50,452 bases of DNA. Source: Gloeocapsopsis crepidinum LEGE 06123 (GTDB taxonomy: Bacteria > Cyanobacteriota > Cyanobacteriia > Cyanobacteriales > Chroococcidiopsidaceae). The notes beneath the pieces were generated by a model. That model was not told the DNA's origin. It saw only the letters and a list, made by a program, of their open reading frames with translations, and ran no database searches. The stretch is from the NCBI RefSeq assembly GCF_015207655.1, contig NZ_JADEWN010000043.1, positions 1 through 50,452 of the forward strand. The letters are read 5' to 3'. This document shows positions 8,601 through 18,077 of this stretch, piece after piece (position 1 is the stretch's first letter; the number at the start of each line of letters is the position of its first letter). Made by a program: the position numbers and the translations under genes.

Positions 8601-10817
8601 ATGGAACCGGATTTATCATCATCACGCCAGCCGCGTCGCACTTGGATTCCTTATTTTGTCTTGGTAGTAACCTTGTTACTTACTGCAATTGCGACTTTTT
8701 ACGTTGCACTGACAGCGAGAACGAAAGACCAGTTACGTTTTGACAATGCAGTTGAGTTTACCAAAGATGATATTAAAAATAGTTTAGATACTTATATCTC
8801 ACTGCTAAGGGGTGGAAGCGGTTTATTTGCAGCCAGCGATCAAGTCACTCGCGAGGATTTTCGTGCTTACGTACAACAGTTAGAGTTACGCGATCGCTAT
8901 CCAGGAATCCAAGGTATCGGTTTTTCTATTAAAACGACATCTGATCAAAATGCCCTCGTTGCCCAACTGCGTCAACAAGGAATACCAATTAACATTCGCC
9001 CCGAATACCCGCGTAGCGAGTATCACTCAATTATTTACCTTGAACCGTTAGACCGGAGAAACGAAGCGGCTATTGGGTTTGATATGTTTACTGAAAAAGT
9101 CCGTCGTGCAGCAATGGAACGGGCGCGTGACACTGGTACTGCAGCCGCATCAGGCAAAGTAACTCTTGTACAAGAAATTGATAACTATAAGCAAGCAGGC
9201 TTTCTCATTTACTTTCCTATATATAGAAATGGTTCTAACTTGGAAACAGTGGCACAAAGGCAAGCCGCATTAGAGGGGTTTGTTTATAGTCCTTTTCGTG
9301 TACAAGACTTGCTGCGCGATGTGATTAGCGAAGAGCAATACTCTTATGTAGACTTTCAAGTCTATGATGGAACCAAAATTATTCCTCAAAATTTGCTGCA
9401 TAGCTCGAATGACAACAACGATAACTATCGATCGCGCTTAACAACAACGACAACTATTAATATTGCTGGGCGAACCTGGAGTTTGGTGTTTAGTACACGC
9501 CCTGAGTTTGCCGATACTTCAGAAGCAGGGTTAGTACCATATATTTTCTGTGGGGGAGTCGCGGTTAGTATGGTCCTATTCGGACTAACGCGATCGCAAG
9601 CCCGCGCTAAAATTGCAGCTGAAACAGCTGTTGCTCAAATGCACCAATCGCAAGCAGCACTGCGGACGAGTGAATCGCGTTTTCGCTGTTTAATAGAGGC
9701 TAACATTATTGGCATTATTACTGCTGATTTAGACGGCAAAATTATCGAAGCAAATGATGCTTTTTTAAATATGGTGGGATACCAACGCGATCAATTGCAA
9801 GAACTTCGCTGGGATACATTGACACCGCCTGAATATCATCATTTAGATCAGCACGCAAGTCAAGAAATTAGGACGCTGGGAGCTTGTTATCCGTTTGAAA
9901 AAGAATATATTCGTAAAGATGGCAGTCGTATTCCTGTTTTACTAGGTGGTGCAACAGTCGAAGGCGCTCAAAATGTTTGTATTGCTTTTGTGTTGGATTT
10001 AACAGAGCGTAAGCACTTAGAAGATACTTTACGACATCAAACTGAAGAACTTGCAGAAGCTAACCGCTTGAAAGATGACTTTTTAGCTGTTGTATCACAC
10101 GAACTCCGCACGCCTTTAAATGCCATCCTCGGCTGGGTACAATTGTTACGTAGTCGCCGAATGGATGAAGCAAAGACGGATAAAGCCTTAGAAGTGATTG
10201 AGCGCAATGCCAAAGTGCAAACACAACTTATTGAAGATTTATTAGATACTTCTCGCTTAATGCGCGGTCAATTAGACTTACAGATGTGCCCTGTAGACAT
10301 GGCAGAAGCGATCGCGGATGCAACTGACTCTGTACAACCAGCCGCCGCAGCTAAAAACATCCAGATTAACAGCGCGATCACTTCTGAGATTGCAATGGTT
10401 TGGGGCGATCGCGATCGCTTACAACAAATTATCTGGAATTTACTATCAAATGCAGTCAAATTTACTCCTGATGGTGGTCAAGTAGAAGTCAAACTGAATT
10501 GCATCGATCGGTTCCTTGAAATTCAAGTCAGCGACACAGGAATTGGCATTAGCCCTGAGTTTTTACCCTATGTCTTCGATCGCTTCCGACAAGCTGAAAG
10601 GGCGACGACTCGCTCTAGCAGTGGCTTAGGGCTAGGACTCGCGATTGTTCGTCAACTGGTAGAATTGCATGGTGGTACTGTTCGTGCTAGTAGTGCTGGA
10701 TTTGGACGCGGAGCAACTTTCATTGTAAAACTACCTTTGTGGAATAGTCCCCAAAAAAAAGTCATCACAGAAGATCTGTTAGCGCCTAAGCAAACACGAA
10801 GGAGAATAATACATTGA
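8601..10817 (+). CDS. CHASE-PAS sensor histidine kinase
   Basis: 738 residues. A first membrane helix (about 16-38) is followed by an external CHASE domain (YPGIQGIGFS ... YPRSEYHSIIYLEP is diagnostic), a second helix (about 312-330), a PAS domain (about 357-475), then HisKA with phosphorylated His500 in [11 protein letters not shown] and HATPase boxes NLLSNAVKF, DTGIGI and GLGLGL. CHASE domains bind small external ligands, sometimes cytokinin-like or peptide. There is no receiver or regulator next door, so it is an orphan kinase. Its kinase half resembles that at 15516-17084. Confidence 0.9.
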   Translation: MEPDLSSSRQPRRTWIPYFVLVVTLLLTAIATFYVALTARTKDQLRFDNAVEFTKDDIKNSLDTYISLLRGGSGLFAASDQVTREDFRAYVQQLELRDRYPGIQGIGFSIKTTSDQNALVAQLRQQGIPINIRPEYPRSEYHSIIYLEPLDRRNEAAIGFDMFTEKVRRAAMERARDTGTAAASGKVTLVQEIDNYKQAGFLIYFPIYRNGSNLETVAQRQAALEGFVYSPFRVQDLLRDVISEEQYSYVDFQVYDGTKIIPQNLLHSSNDNNDNYRSRLTTTTTINIAGRTWSLVFSTRPEFADTSEAGLVPYIFCGGVAVSMVLFGLTRSQARAKIAAETAVAQMHQSQAALRTSESRFRCLIEANIIGIITADLDGKIIEANDAFLNMVGYQRDQLQELRWDTLTPPEYHHLDQHASQEIRTLGACYPFEKEYIRKDGSRIPVLLGGATVEGAQNVCIAFVLDLTERKHLEDTLRHQTEELAEANRLKDDFLAVVSHELRTPLNAILGWVQLLRSRRMDEAKTDKALEVIERNAKVQTQLIEDLLDTSRLMRGQLDLQMCPVDMAEAIADATDSVQPAAAAKNIQINSAITSEIAMVWGDRDRLQQIIWNLLSNAVKFTPDGGQVEVKLNCIDRFLEIQVSDTGIGISPEFLPYVFDRFRQAERATTRSSSGLGLGLAIVRQLVELHGGTVRASSAGFGRGATFIVKLPLWNSPQKKVITEDLLAPKQTRRRIIH

Positions 10818-10910
10818 CTATTCGTATTATTCAGCACTGACAATATATACAGTGCAGTACTTGGGGGTGCATCGCAACCATAGTCACTTTTTTTGCGTAA
10901 CTGCTAATTC

Positions 10911-13229
10911 TTGAACTATAAAAATGTGGAAAAAATACACTGGCTGGAGCAAATTCATTCGGAACACACTTTAGTAGGCGTTCAAGCGTTACAACTTAGC
11001 CAGTTACTACAACGTGGCTATCCAGTCAAACCAGCTTTTGTGGTGACTCAGATAGGGCGAGAATTTTCAGATCGTCTTTTCAGTTCATCCGAAATGACTG
11101 AACTGTTTGATACTTATCTTCACCTTGATGTTGATGATTGGCAGCAATTGCGGCAGGTAGCACAAAAATTACGTCAAGCAATTCAAAAATTCTCAGTAAC
11201 TGATCTGAGTGAGGTGATCGCAGTAGCGGCAAATAGTTGGCACGTACCAGTCCTAATTTTTCACCCTGAAGTTTTGTTGCCAGAAGACACACTACAAAAT
11301 CAGCAAAACGTGTTGCCAGCGCAAGTAAGTAGTAACAATCCAGAAGCGATCGCCCAAAAATTGCTGCAAATGTGGAGTCAACTATTCAGTGCTAAAAATT
11401 TATTCTATTGGCGGCATCTTGGTATTGAATTACGGCAACTTGATATTGCTGTTCTCGTGCAACCATTGCATAATGCGATCGCGTCAGGCGTACTAAAGTG
11501 TCAAGTTGCTCAGTTAGAAATTCAAGCAACTTATGGTTTAGGGCTAGCAATTACTCGTGGAGAAGTTATTCCCGACTCTTATCTAGTCGGTAATGGCACA
11601 GTGCGATCGCAATTGGGTAATAAAACAATTGCTTATGGTGTTGCTGACTTACCATTACCTCCACAATTCACACATCTTATCCCTTTTGCTCATCAAGATG
11701 AATTGCAAGTCTATTTACTCAACAAACAACAATATGCGCTGCAAGAGCAGGAATTACAACAACTCATTCGTCTTGGGCAAGAATCAAGCACAACACATGC
11801 AGCAATAGCTTACGAGTGGGCATTTGAGTTCAGAGATACCGATACTCCACAGTTGGTCATTACACAATGCCACAATGTTCCAATTGGAACTCAATCACCT
11901 TCTCCCTCATTGCTACAAGGGCTAGCAGCAGCACCAGGGCACTCGATCGCACCTGCCTATGTTGTCAGCAATCTTGAACAAAAACCGTCATACTTGCCCC
12001 CAGGAGTGATTATTGTCGCCACCACAATCTCACCTGATTGGTTGCCTTTATTACAACACGCTGCTGGCTTTGTGACTGAACGCGGAGGTTTAACTTCGCA
12101 TAGTGCTATTTTGGCAAGAGAGCTTGGAATTCCAGCAGTCGTGAGTGTATCTCATGCCACTGAGATAATTCAAACCAATGACTTGATTGATTTAGATGGA
12201 AGGCGCGGTGAAATTCGTTTAGGACAGTCTGGCAACAAGCCAGATCAGGCATTTTCTCAACCAATCAATCCACCACTGCATACCTCTGATATTCCTACAG
12301 TGCCTATTGCAACTCAAATCCTCGTCAACTTCAGTCAGCCACATTTGTTAGATAAAGTGCCAAATCTAGCAGTTGATGGCTTGGGTTTATTACGTTCTGA
12401 GATGATGCTACTGAACATGCTAGAGAAAGAACATTTACAAGCATGGTTGCCACAGCATAAACAACAATTACTCGAACGTTGGCAAGAATGCATTTCTCAA
12501 TTTGTCAAAGCATTTGCGCCTAAACCTGTTTTTTATCGTTCGCTCGATTGGCGATCGCCAGAGTTTCAATTACTGTCTAATTCTGTGTTTGGTCGCAATC
12601 ATATTTTGAGCTATTTGCAAGATCCAACGCTATTTGATTTGGAACTTACCGTTTTAGCGGCTGTACACCAATCTGGTTACGATAACGTTCACTTAATTTT
12701 GCCATTTATCCGTACTGTTGAGGAATTTGTTTTTTGTCGTCAGCGCGTTGAGCAAGTTGGATTAACTCAATCTCCACATTTTCAGCTATGGATTATGGCA
12801 GAAGTTCCATCAGTGTTGTTTTTGCTTCCGGAATATGTTAAAGCTGGCGTCCAAGGGGTTTCCATTGGTACAAATGATTTAACTCAGTTACTGCTTGGAG
12901 TTGATCGCGACTTGGGATTAACAACAGTATTTAATGCTCGCCATCCAGTTGTGATGCAGGCGATCGCCCAAATTATTCTCCAAGCAAAACAAGCACGCAT
13001 TCCTTGCTCTATCTGTGGTCAAGCACCTGTACTGTATCCCGAAATCATTGACTTTTTGGTACGTTGGGGCATTACTGCCATTTCTGTAGAAGCAGACGCT
13101 GTTGAACAAACGTATCACGCGATCGCCCGCGCCGAGCAACGCTTGCTATTAGAACACGCTCGTCACCAATTACAACCAGAAAATAGCAAGTTCGCTACAG
13201 AAAATATAGGGGAAAATCTGAAATATTAG
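10911..13229 (+). CDS. PEP-utilising enzyme / PEP synthase-like protein
   Basis: Up to 772 residues from the TTG at 10911; the in-frame GTG at 10926 is an equally possible start and neither has a clear ribosome site. The N-terminal ~310 residues resemble the nucleotide-binding part of PEP synthase/PPDK. The swivelling phosphohistidine domain follows, with His397 in GGLTSHSAILARELGIPA, then a TIM-barrel PEP-binding domain with VSIGTNDLTQLLLGVDRD. The expected chemistry is phosphotransfer between ATP, the His and pyruvate/PEP, but the N-terminal ATP-grasp motifs are weak and the real substrate may differ. The upstream kinase is 93 bases away on the same strand. Confidence 0.75.
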   Translation: MNYKNVEKIHWLEQIHSEHTLVGVQALQLSQLLQRGYPVKPAFVVTQIGREFSDRLFSSSEMTELFDTYLHLDVDDWQQLRQVAQKLRQAIQKFSVTDLSEVIAVAANSWHVPVLIFHPEVLLPEDTLQNQQNVLPAQVSSNNPEAIAQKLLQMWSQLFSAKNLFYWRHLGIELRQLDIAVLVQPLHNAIASGVLKCQVAQLEIQATYGLGLAITRGEVIPDSYLVGNGTVRSQLGNKTIAYGVADLPLPPQFTHLIPFAHQDELQVYLLNKQQYALQEQELQQLIRLGQESSTTHAAIAYEWAFEFRDTDTPQLVITQCHNVPIGTQSPSPSLLQGLAAAPGHSIAPAYVVSNLEQKPSYLPPGVIIVATTISPDWLPLLQHAAGFVTERGGLTSHSAILARELGIPAVVSVSHATEIIQTNDLIDLDGRRGEIRLGQSGNKPDQAFSQPINPPLHTSDIPTVPIATQILVNFSQPHLLDKVPNLAVDGLGLLRSEMMLLNMLEKEHLQAWLPQHKQQLLERWQECISQFVKAFAPKPVFYRSLDWRSPEFQLLSNSVFGRNHILSYLQDPTLFDLELTVLAAVHQSGYDNVHLILPFIRTVEEFVFCRQRVEQVGLTQSPHFQLWIMAEVPSVLFLLPEYVKAGVQGVSIGTNDLTQLLLGVDRDLGLTTVFNARHPVVMQAIAQIILQAKQARIPCSICGQAPVLYPEIIDFLVRWGITAISVEADAVEQTYHAIARAEQRLLLEHARHQLQPENSKFATENIGENLKY

Positions 13230-13995
13230 AAAAGTAGATTGTTCTGTACATTGCTAGCTCCTTGATAGGTTCCCAGCTAAAAGCTGTGTGTTTTTCTCTA
13301 TACTAATCAGATTTACTATACTTAAATCTCTCTTAAGGATGGTGCAAAAAATATTGATTAGAGTTTTTTTTGATGTAGCTGTTCTAGAGAAATTTCATGA
13401 AGGATTCGGTAAAGATACCAACAGGTTAATATGCAATTTTCAGTATCACTCAGTTGTCTTTATGAAGAATATGTAAAGAATACTGGAAAGTTGCCACTTT
13501 TGTGACTTACCTTCATAAAATTTATGTGAAGTGTAACTTGAAATACACACTATTTTGGCTCATTTCTGATAAGTAAAGTCATGCTTGAACTGTTGTGTAG
13601 TGCTAATTAACAATAAAAAACCACTGCGCAAGTTTACTCAGAGGCGTTAAATCGAGGTAATATGTTTACTAAAATTAACTAAAAAGTCTGATTTCTGCCG
13701 ACTCAAGACATATAAGTCTTCTAAATGTGTAGTTTCGTTATGTATGTGCAACATAAAAGTTAATTAGGTTGTGGAACTTATTTTTAAAGACCAAGTCCAA
13801 GTTCCGGTAAACGTCGCCCAGCAAATCTGCTTTACTGCACATCTTTCTCAAAATATATTGAATAAGTCTGTAAAAAAATGTACCTTGTAGTGATTGCAAT
13901 TCCGAATTATTACTGGGGAAACCGCAAAGTATGATTAAGTTCTTGTGTAATGGCGACAACAAATTTTCCTAAGTTCTAGGGTGGAGATGCAGCTA
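13230..13995. other. long intergenic region before the sugar transferase gene
   Basis: About 765 bases with no credible gene; the two minus-strand frames and one plus-strand frame here show no family resemblance. It is AT-rich without HIP1 sites. Long leaders of this kind often hold promoters and regulatory sites of exopolysaccharide genes, but no motif can be named. Confidence 0.5.
13274..13295 (+). terminator. weak intrinsic terminator after the PEP-utilising gene
   Basis: CAGCT-AAA-AGCTG (13274-13286) is followed by TGTGTTTTTC. The stem is only five base pairs and the T-run starts a few bases late, so efficiency is doubtful. Confidence 0.35.
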
Positions 13996-15441
13996 ATGAC
14001 GTCTACGACTTCCTTATCACTGAATAAATTAGATTTACGCGCTCCCGTATTCACTAGACTAAGGCGCGGTACAGGTGTTAGGTGGTTACGTGTAATAACA
14101 TTGATGTCACTCGATGTCACTATGTTGTATACAGCGTGGCATCTAGCGGAAAAGCTTGGCACCCCAGCAGATTCACCCTGGAGTACAGCATACAATCCGT
14201 TCTATATCTTGCCGATCCTCGCAACTGAAGTTGGTTTAATTGCCGCAAAAAAACTATATGATGCAAGGCAAGAGCGGCGCGATTACTTTAATCTTGTCAA
14301 AGCACTAACAATCTCACACTTACTGCTACTGTTGGTTGCCTTTTTCTATCAGCCTGGTGGTATTGTTTCCCGTTCTACGTTCATTTTGTCGTGGGCATTG
14401 AGCATATCACTGACGTTTATTGCCCGCTTTACATTTGATAGCACAGTCGAGTATGTCCGCAAGCAAGGTGCTGTTTGCTATCGAACGTTTATCATTTCTC
14501 GACCAGAAGACAAAGAGAAAGCAAATCGACTTATTGCCAGAGAAAATTGCTACAAAATCTTGGGATGGGCGGATGTAGGAGCCTTGGTAGCAGACAAAGA
14601 GAACTTAGATGCAACAATTGAGCAGATTTGTAGTCTAGGAGTCTCAGAAGTCTTTGTTTGCTCGTGGGCATCGATCAAAAGCCGAATGTTTCTCTACTGG
14701 AAACTACGTAATGCAGGCATTACCCTACACATTTTGCCCATAGATGTTGATTTAGAAGGAATTCAAAGAAACTTAGAACTCAAGATGGTGGGAGGATTGC
14801 CAGCACTTAAGCTATCTCCACCATTAATTACTGGTAGTGACTTTTTAATGAAGCGTTGCTTTGACTTTGTCTGTGCAACTAGCTTTGTTTTACTAGCATC
14901 ACCGCTTTATCTTTTGATTGCGTTACTGATTAAAATAGATTCTCCTGGTCCCATCTTCTACAAGCAGACTCGCATTGGTCTACATGGTAAACCATTCAAG
15001 GTTTGGAAGTTCCGGACGATGGTTGTCAATGCAGACAAGTTGCAAAAGGAACTTGAAGCAAGAAATGAAAACAAAGATGGAATTCTTTTCAAGATCAAAG
15101 ACGATCCTCGAATTACTAGTGTTGGTAAGTTTCTTCGTCGTTACAGCTTAGATGAGTTACCGCAACTGTTTAATGTGATGTTTGGCGAAATGAGCTTAGT
15201 TGGTCCTCGTCCTTTACCAGTGCGAGATGTTGAGAAGTTTTCAGAACACCACTTTATTCGTCAAGAAGTTCTACCAGGAATCTCAGGATTATGGCAAGTT
15301 TCTGGGAGATCAGATATTACTGATTTTGAACAAGTGATTCGCCTAGATGTCACTTATATGGAAAACTGGTCTTTATGGTTAGATATGCAAATCTTGCTAC
15401 AAACTGTGATGGTGATTGTGGGTAAAAAAGGTGCTTACTAG
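13996..15441 (+). CDS. exopolysaccharide polyprenyl-phosphate sugar-1-phosphate transferase
   Basis: 481 residues from the ATG at 13996, chosen because GGTGGAG lies about nine bases upstream; an in-frame GTG (13981) and ATG (13987) overlap that site. The N-terminal half has four membrane helices and a nucleotide-binding-like fold (about 160-280). The C-terminal third is the bacterial sugar transferase domain: KRCFDFVCA, then SPGPIFYKQTRIG, KVWKFRTM, DELPQLFNV and SLVGPRP. It moves a hexose-1-phosphate to undecaprenyl phosphate, the first step of capsule or EPS repeat units. No other EPS gene is adjacent. Confidence 0.9.
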   Translation: MTSTTSLSLNKLDLRAPVFTRLRRGTGVRWLRVITLMSLDVTMLYTAWHLAEKLGTPADSPWSTAYNPFYILPILATEVGLIAAKKLYDARQERRDYFNLVKALTISHLLLLLVAFFYQPGGIVSRSTFILSWALSISLTFIARFTFDSTVEYVRKQGAVCYRTFIISRPEDKEKANRLIARENCYKILGWADVGALVADKENLDATIEQICSLGVSEVFVCSWASIKSRMFLYWKLRNAGITLHILPIDVDLEGIQRNLELKMVGGLPALKLSPPLITGSDFLMKRCFDFVCATSFVLLASPLYLLIALLIKIDSPGPIFYKQTRIGLHGKPFKVWKFRTMVVNADKLQKELEARNENKDGILFKIKDDPRITSVGKFLRRYSLDELPQLFNVMFGEMSLVGPRPLPVRDVEKFSEHHFIRQEVLPGISGLWQVSGRSDITDFEQVIRLDVTYMENWSLWLDMQILLQTVMVIVGKKGAY

Positions 15442-15471
15442 CTAAACTTATTACTCTCGGATCAAGTCATG

Positions 15472-15497
15472 AGCTAGCTAATACAGCTAGCTTTTTT
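15472..15497 (+). terminator. intrinsic terminator of the sugar transferase gene
   Basis: A perfect stem AGCTAGCT (15472-15479) - AATAC - AGCTAGCT (15485-15492) runs into TTTTTT, 31 bases after the stop codon. This is a textbook Rho-independent terminator on the plus strand. Confidence 0.8.
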
Positions 15498-15515
15498 GTT
15501 GAACACACCTCTGCT

Positions 15516-17084
15516 TTAGGAAAGTGATGGTAGCGATTTGAGTGGCTCACCTTCCACTTTTTCTAGTACTGGTAGCCTGACGGTGAAAGTTGCACCTTGT
15601 CCTTCCCCAGCACTACTGACAGCTACCGTACCATGATGTAGTTCTACCAAATGACGCACGATTCCTAATCCTAAGCCAAGTCCACCGTGACTGCGCGTTG
15701 TAGTGCTGTCTCCTTGGCGAAAGGTATCGAAGACGTAAGGAAGAAACTCAGGTTTAATTCCAATTCCAGTGTCTCGGACATGAATTTGAGTATAAGCAGC
15801 AATACTTTCCAGACGAACCTCAACGATGCCTCGTTCAGGAGTAAATTTAATGGCATTTGTGAGTAAATTCCAGATCACTTGTTGCAAACGCTCTGGATCG
15901 GCACAGACAAACTTTGGTGTATCAAAACAAGTCTCCAGTTGAATTGCTTTTGCTTCAGCCGCTGGACGTACTGCGTTGATTGCTGCTTCAATAATTGGGA
16001 TTAAAGTGACTGGACAAAGATGCAAGCGGAGTTTACCTTGAATAATTCGGGAAATATCAAGGATGTCTTCGATCAACTGAGCTTGTGATTTAGCATTGCG
16101 TTCGATGGTCTCTAAAGCTTTGGCAATAGTTTTTTCATCAAACTTACGCGTACGTAACAGTCCTGCCCAGCCTAAGATAGAGTTTAACGGAGTGCGGAGT
16201 TCGTGCGACAGCACAGCTAAAAATTCATCTTTCATCCGGTTAGCAGTTTCCGCTTCAGCACGTGCGGCTTGCTCGTAGATGAGTTTACTGCGTTCGGCTT
16301 CAGCTTGCTTGCGATCGCTAATGTCTTCTAAAGTTCCGACATAACCAATGACTTCACCTTTGTCACAAAGCATCGGTGATGAGCGTAAATGTACCCAGCG
16401 GACAGTATCCTGAGTTTGGATGCGAAACTCGTTTGAGTATTCTTGTCCAGCATAAAAACACTCAGCCCATTCAGTGTAGACGCCGTTACGCTCTTCAGGA
16501 TGAATAATTTGCCACCAATTTTGAGTAATTTGTTCTAGGGTACATCCACAAATGACTTGACAGCGCGAGTTCATATATGTACAGCGTGCTGAGGTATCCA
16601 ACAAAAAAATGCCTACCGGAGAACTTGCACTTAAACGCCGGAAGCGTTCTTCACTTTTTTTAAGTTCTGCAGCTTGCTGTTCAATTTGTGCAGTTTTTTG
16701 GTACAGTTCAACAAATACTGAAACTTTAGAAGTTAAAATTTCTGGTTGAATTGGTTTAAATAAATAATCTACTGCTCCTAGCGAATAACCTCGAATTTGT
16801 AGCGTGTCGCTAGTGCTAAATGCTGTCAGGAAAATAATTGGCGTAGAGTGCGATCGCGCCCTTTGGCGAATGAGTGTAGCAGTCTCAAAACCGTCCATAT
16901 CTGGCATTTGGACATCTAATAAAATCACTGCAAAATCTTGATTCAACAGGCAACGCAGTGCTTCCATCCCTGAATGGGCTTTGACAAGATTTTGCCCCAA
17001 TCCCTCTAAAATAGCCTCTAGTGCCAAGAGATTCTCTGGATGGTCGTCTACCATAAGAATATTAACTTTCGGTTCCGATGGCAT
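15516..17084 (-). CDS. response regulator-PAS-histidine kinase (REC-first hybrid)
   Basis: 522 residues, cytoplasmic. A receiver domain opens the protein: DD at 13-14, phospho-acceptor Asp57 in VILLDVQMPD, Lys in LFKPI. A PAS domain (about 145-265) follows, then HisKA with His294 in [11 protein letters not shown] and HATPase motifs NLLTNAIKF, DTGIGI and GLGLGL. Such REC-first kinases typically receive phosphate from an upstream hybrid kinase, and the three-receiver kinase plus CheR lie just upstream on the same strand (123-base gap to cheR). The output target is unknown. Confidence 0.9.
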   Translation of the reverse strand: MPSEPKVNILMVDDHPENLLALEAILEGLGQNLVKAHSGMEALRCLLNQDFAVILLDVQMPDMDGFETATLIRQRARSHSTPIIFLTAFSTSDTLQIRGYSLGAVDYLFKPIQPEILTSKVSVFVELYQKTAQIEQQAAELKKSEERFRRLSASSPVGIFLLDTSARCTYMNSRCQVICGCTLEQITQNWWQIIHPEERNGVYTEWAECFYAGQEYSNEFRIQTQDTVRWVHLRSSPMLCDKGEVIGYVGTLEDISDRKQAEAERSKLIYEQAARAEAETANRMKDEFLAVLSHELRTPLNSILGWAGLLRTRKFDEKTIAKALETIERNAKSQAQLIEDILDISRIIQGKLRLHLCPVTLIPIIEAAINAVRPAAEAKAIQLETCFDTPKFVCADPERLQQVIWNLLTNAIKFTPERGIVEVRLESIAAYTQIHVRDTGIGIKPEFLPYVFDTFRQGDSTTTRSHGGLGLGLGIVRHLVELHHGTVAVSSAGEGQGATFTVRLPVLEKVEGEPLKSLPSLS

Positions 17085-17207
17085 TGCTTCACCTTGAGTA
17101 GTCAGAGGTTTGGGACTTTAGGGTTTTGTTGTCGTCTACCCTGGAAAAATTACTAAATTCTCACTTAACAATGATCTTTTTTTAGCAAATGATGACCTGA
17201 ATTGCTA

Positions 17208-18032
17208 CTAACTAATTTTTTGATAAAGTCGCTCGCGACCCGCTAATTGTTTATAGTATCTTTCTTGGTGACTCAAATTGAGCGATTCTTGATTTCCCAA
17301 TCCGAGAATACCAAATAAGCATAAGCTATCATACAGAAGCTGGTGGACTTGCTGTTGTAGTGATTGATTAAAGTAGATCAGCACATTACGGCACAAAATT
17401 GCATTAAATTCGTTGAAAGAGCGATCGCATATTAAGTTGTGTTGGGAAAAGACAATGTTCTGCTTGAGAAATGCACGAAAAATTGCATTATCGTACGCTG
17501 CAGTATAATACTCTGAAAACGACTGTTTACCTCCTGCTTGTAAATAAGACTGGGTGTATTCTTGCATCAGTCTCATAGGGAAAATTCCTGCTTGGGCATT
17601 TCTTAATACAGTTTCATTAATGTCGGTTGCATAAATACGACAGCGGTGATAGAGATTTTCTTCGTAAAGTAAAATTGCCAGCGAATACACTTCTTCCCCA
17701 GTCGAACATCCCGCACACCAAATGCGAATAAAAGGATAAGTTCTTAGTAAAGGGATAACTTTATGTCTGAAAGTGAGATAGAACTGAGGATCTCTAAACA
17801 TTGCGGTGACATTAACTGTCATGTAGTTCAGAAATTGTTCTAGAAAAGTACGATCGTGTAAAACTTTTTCTTGCAGTGCCGAAACAGTTGCTAACTGCTC
17901 CAAATATAAAATATTCCGAATGCGACGCTTGATAGCAACAGGGGCATAACGACGAAAATCAAAACCATAGTAATGAAAAATCCCCTCTAGCAGTAACCGA
18001 ATTTCAATGTCTTCCAGTTCATTCTTATTCAT
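17208..18032 (-). CDS. cheR: CheR-type protein-glutamate methyltransferase
   Basis: 274 residues covering the CheR N-terminal helical domain and SAM-dependent domain. Motifs: RDPQFYLTF, WCAGCSTGEEVYSLA (SAM site), IYATDIN, and CRNVLIYFN. CheR methylates glutamates on receptors, but here it sits between two histidine kinases without a chemoreceptor or CheB. In cyanobacteria and others CheR can modify or scaffold non-chemotaxis kinases. The gap to the upstream kinase is 45 bases, so co-transcription is likely. Confidence 0.9.
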   Translation of the reverse strand: MNKNELEDIEIRLLLEGIFHYYGFDFRRYAPVAIKRRIRNILYLEQLATVSALQEKVLHDRTFLEQFLNYMTVNVTAMFRDPQFYLTFRHKVIPLLRTYPFIRIWCAGCSTGEEVYSLAILLYEENLYHRCRIYATDINETVLRNAQAGIFPMRLMQEYTQSYLQAGGKQSFSEYYTAAYDNAIFRAFLKQNIVFSQHNLICDRSFNEFNAILCRNVLIYFNQSLQQQVHQLLYDSLCLFGILGLGNQESLNLSHQERYYKQLAGRERLYQKIS

Positions 18033-18077
18033 GCTGTTGTCTATTAGCTAATTGCTAACAGCTAATAGCTAATTGCT

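Noticed and set aside
13288-13476. Plus-strand 62-aa frame after the PEP-utilising gene
   Set aside because: Biased, AT-rich composition, no ribosome site, overlaps a possible terminator; treated as non-coding.
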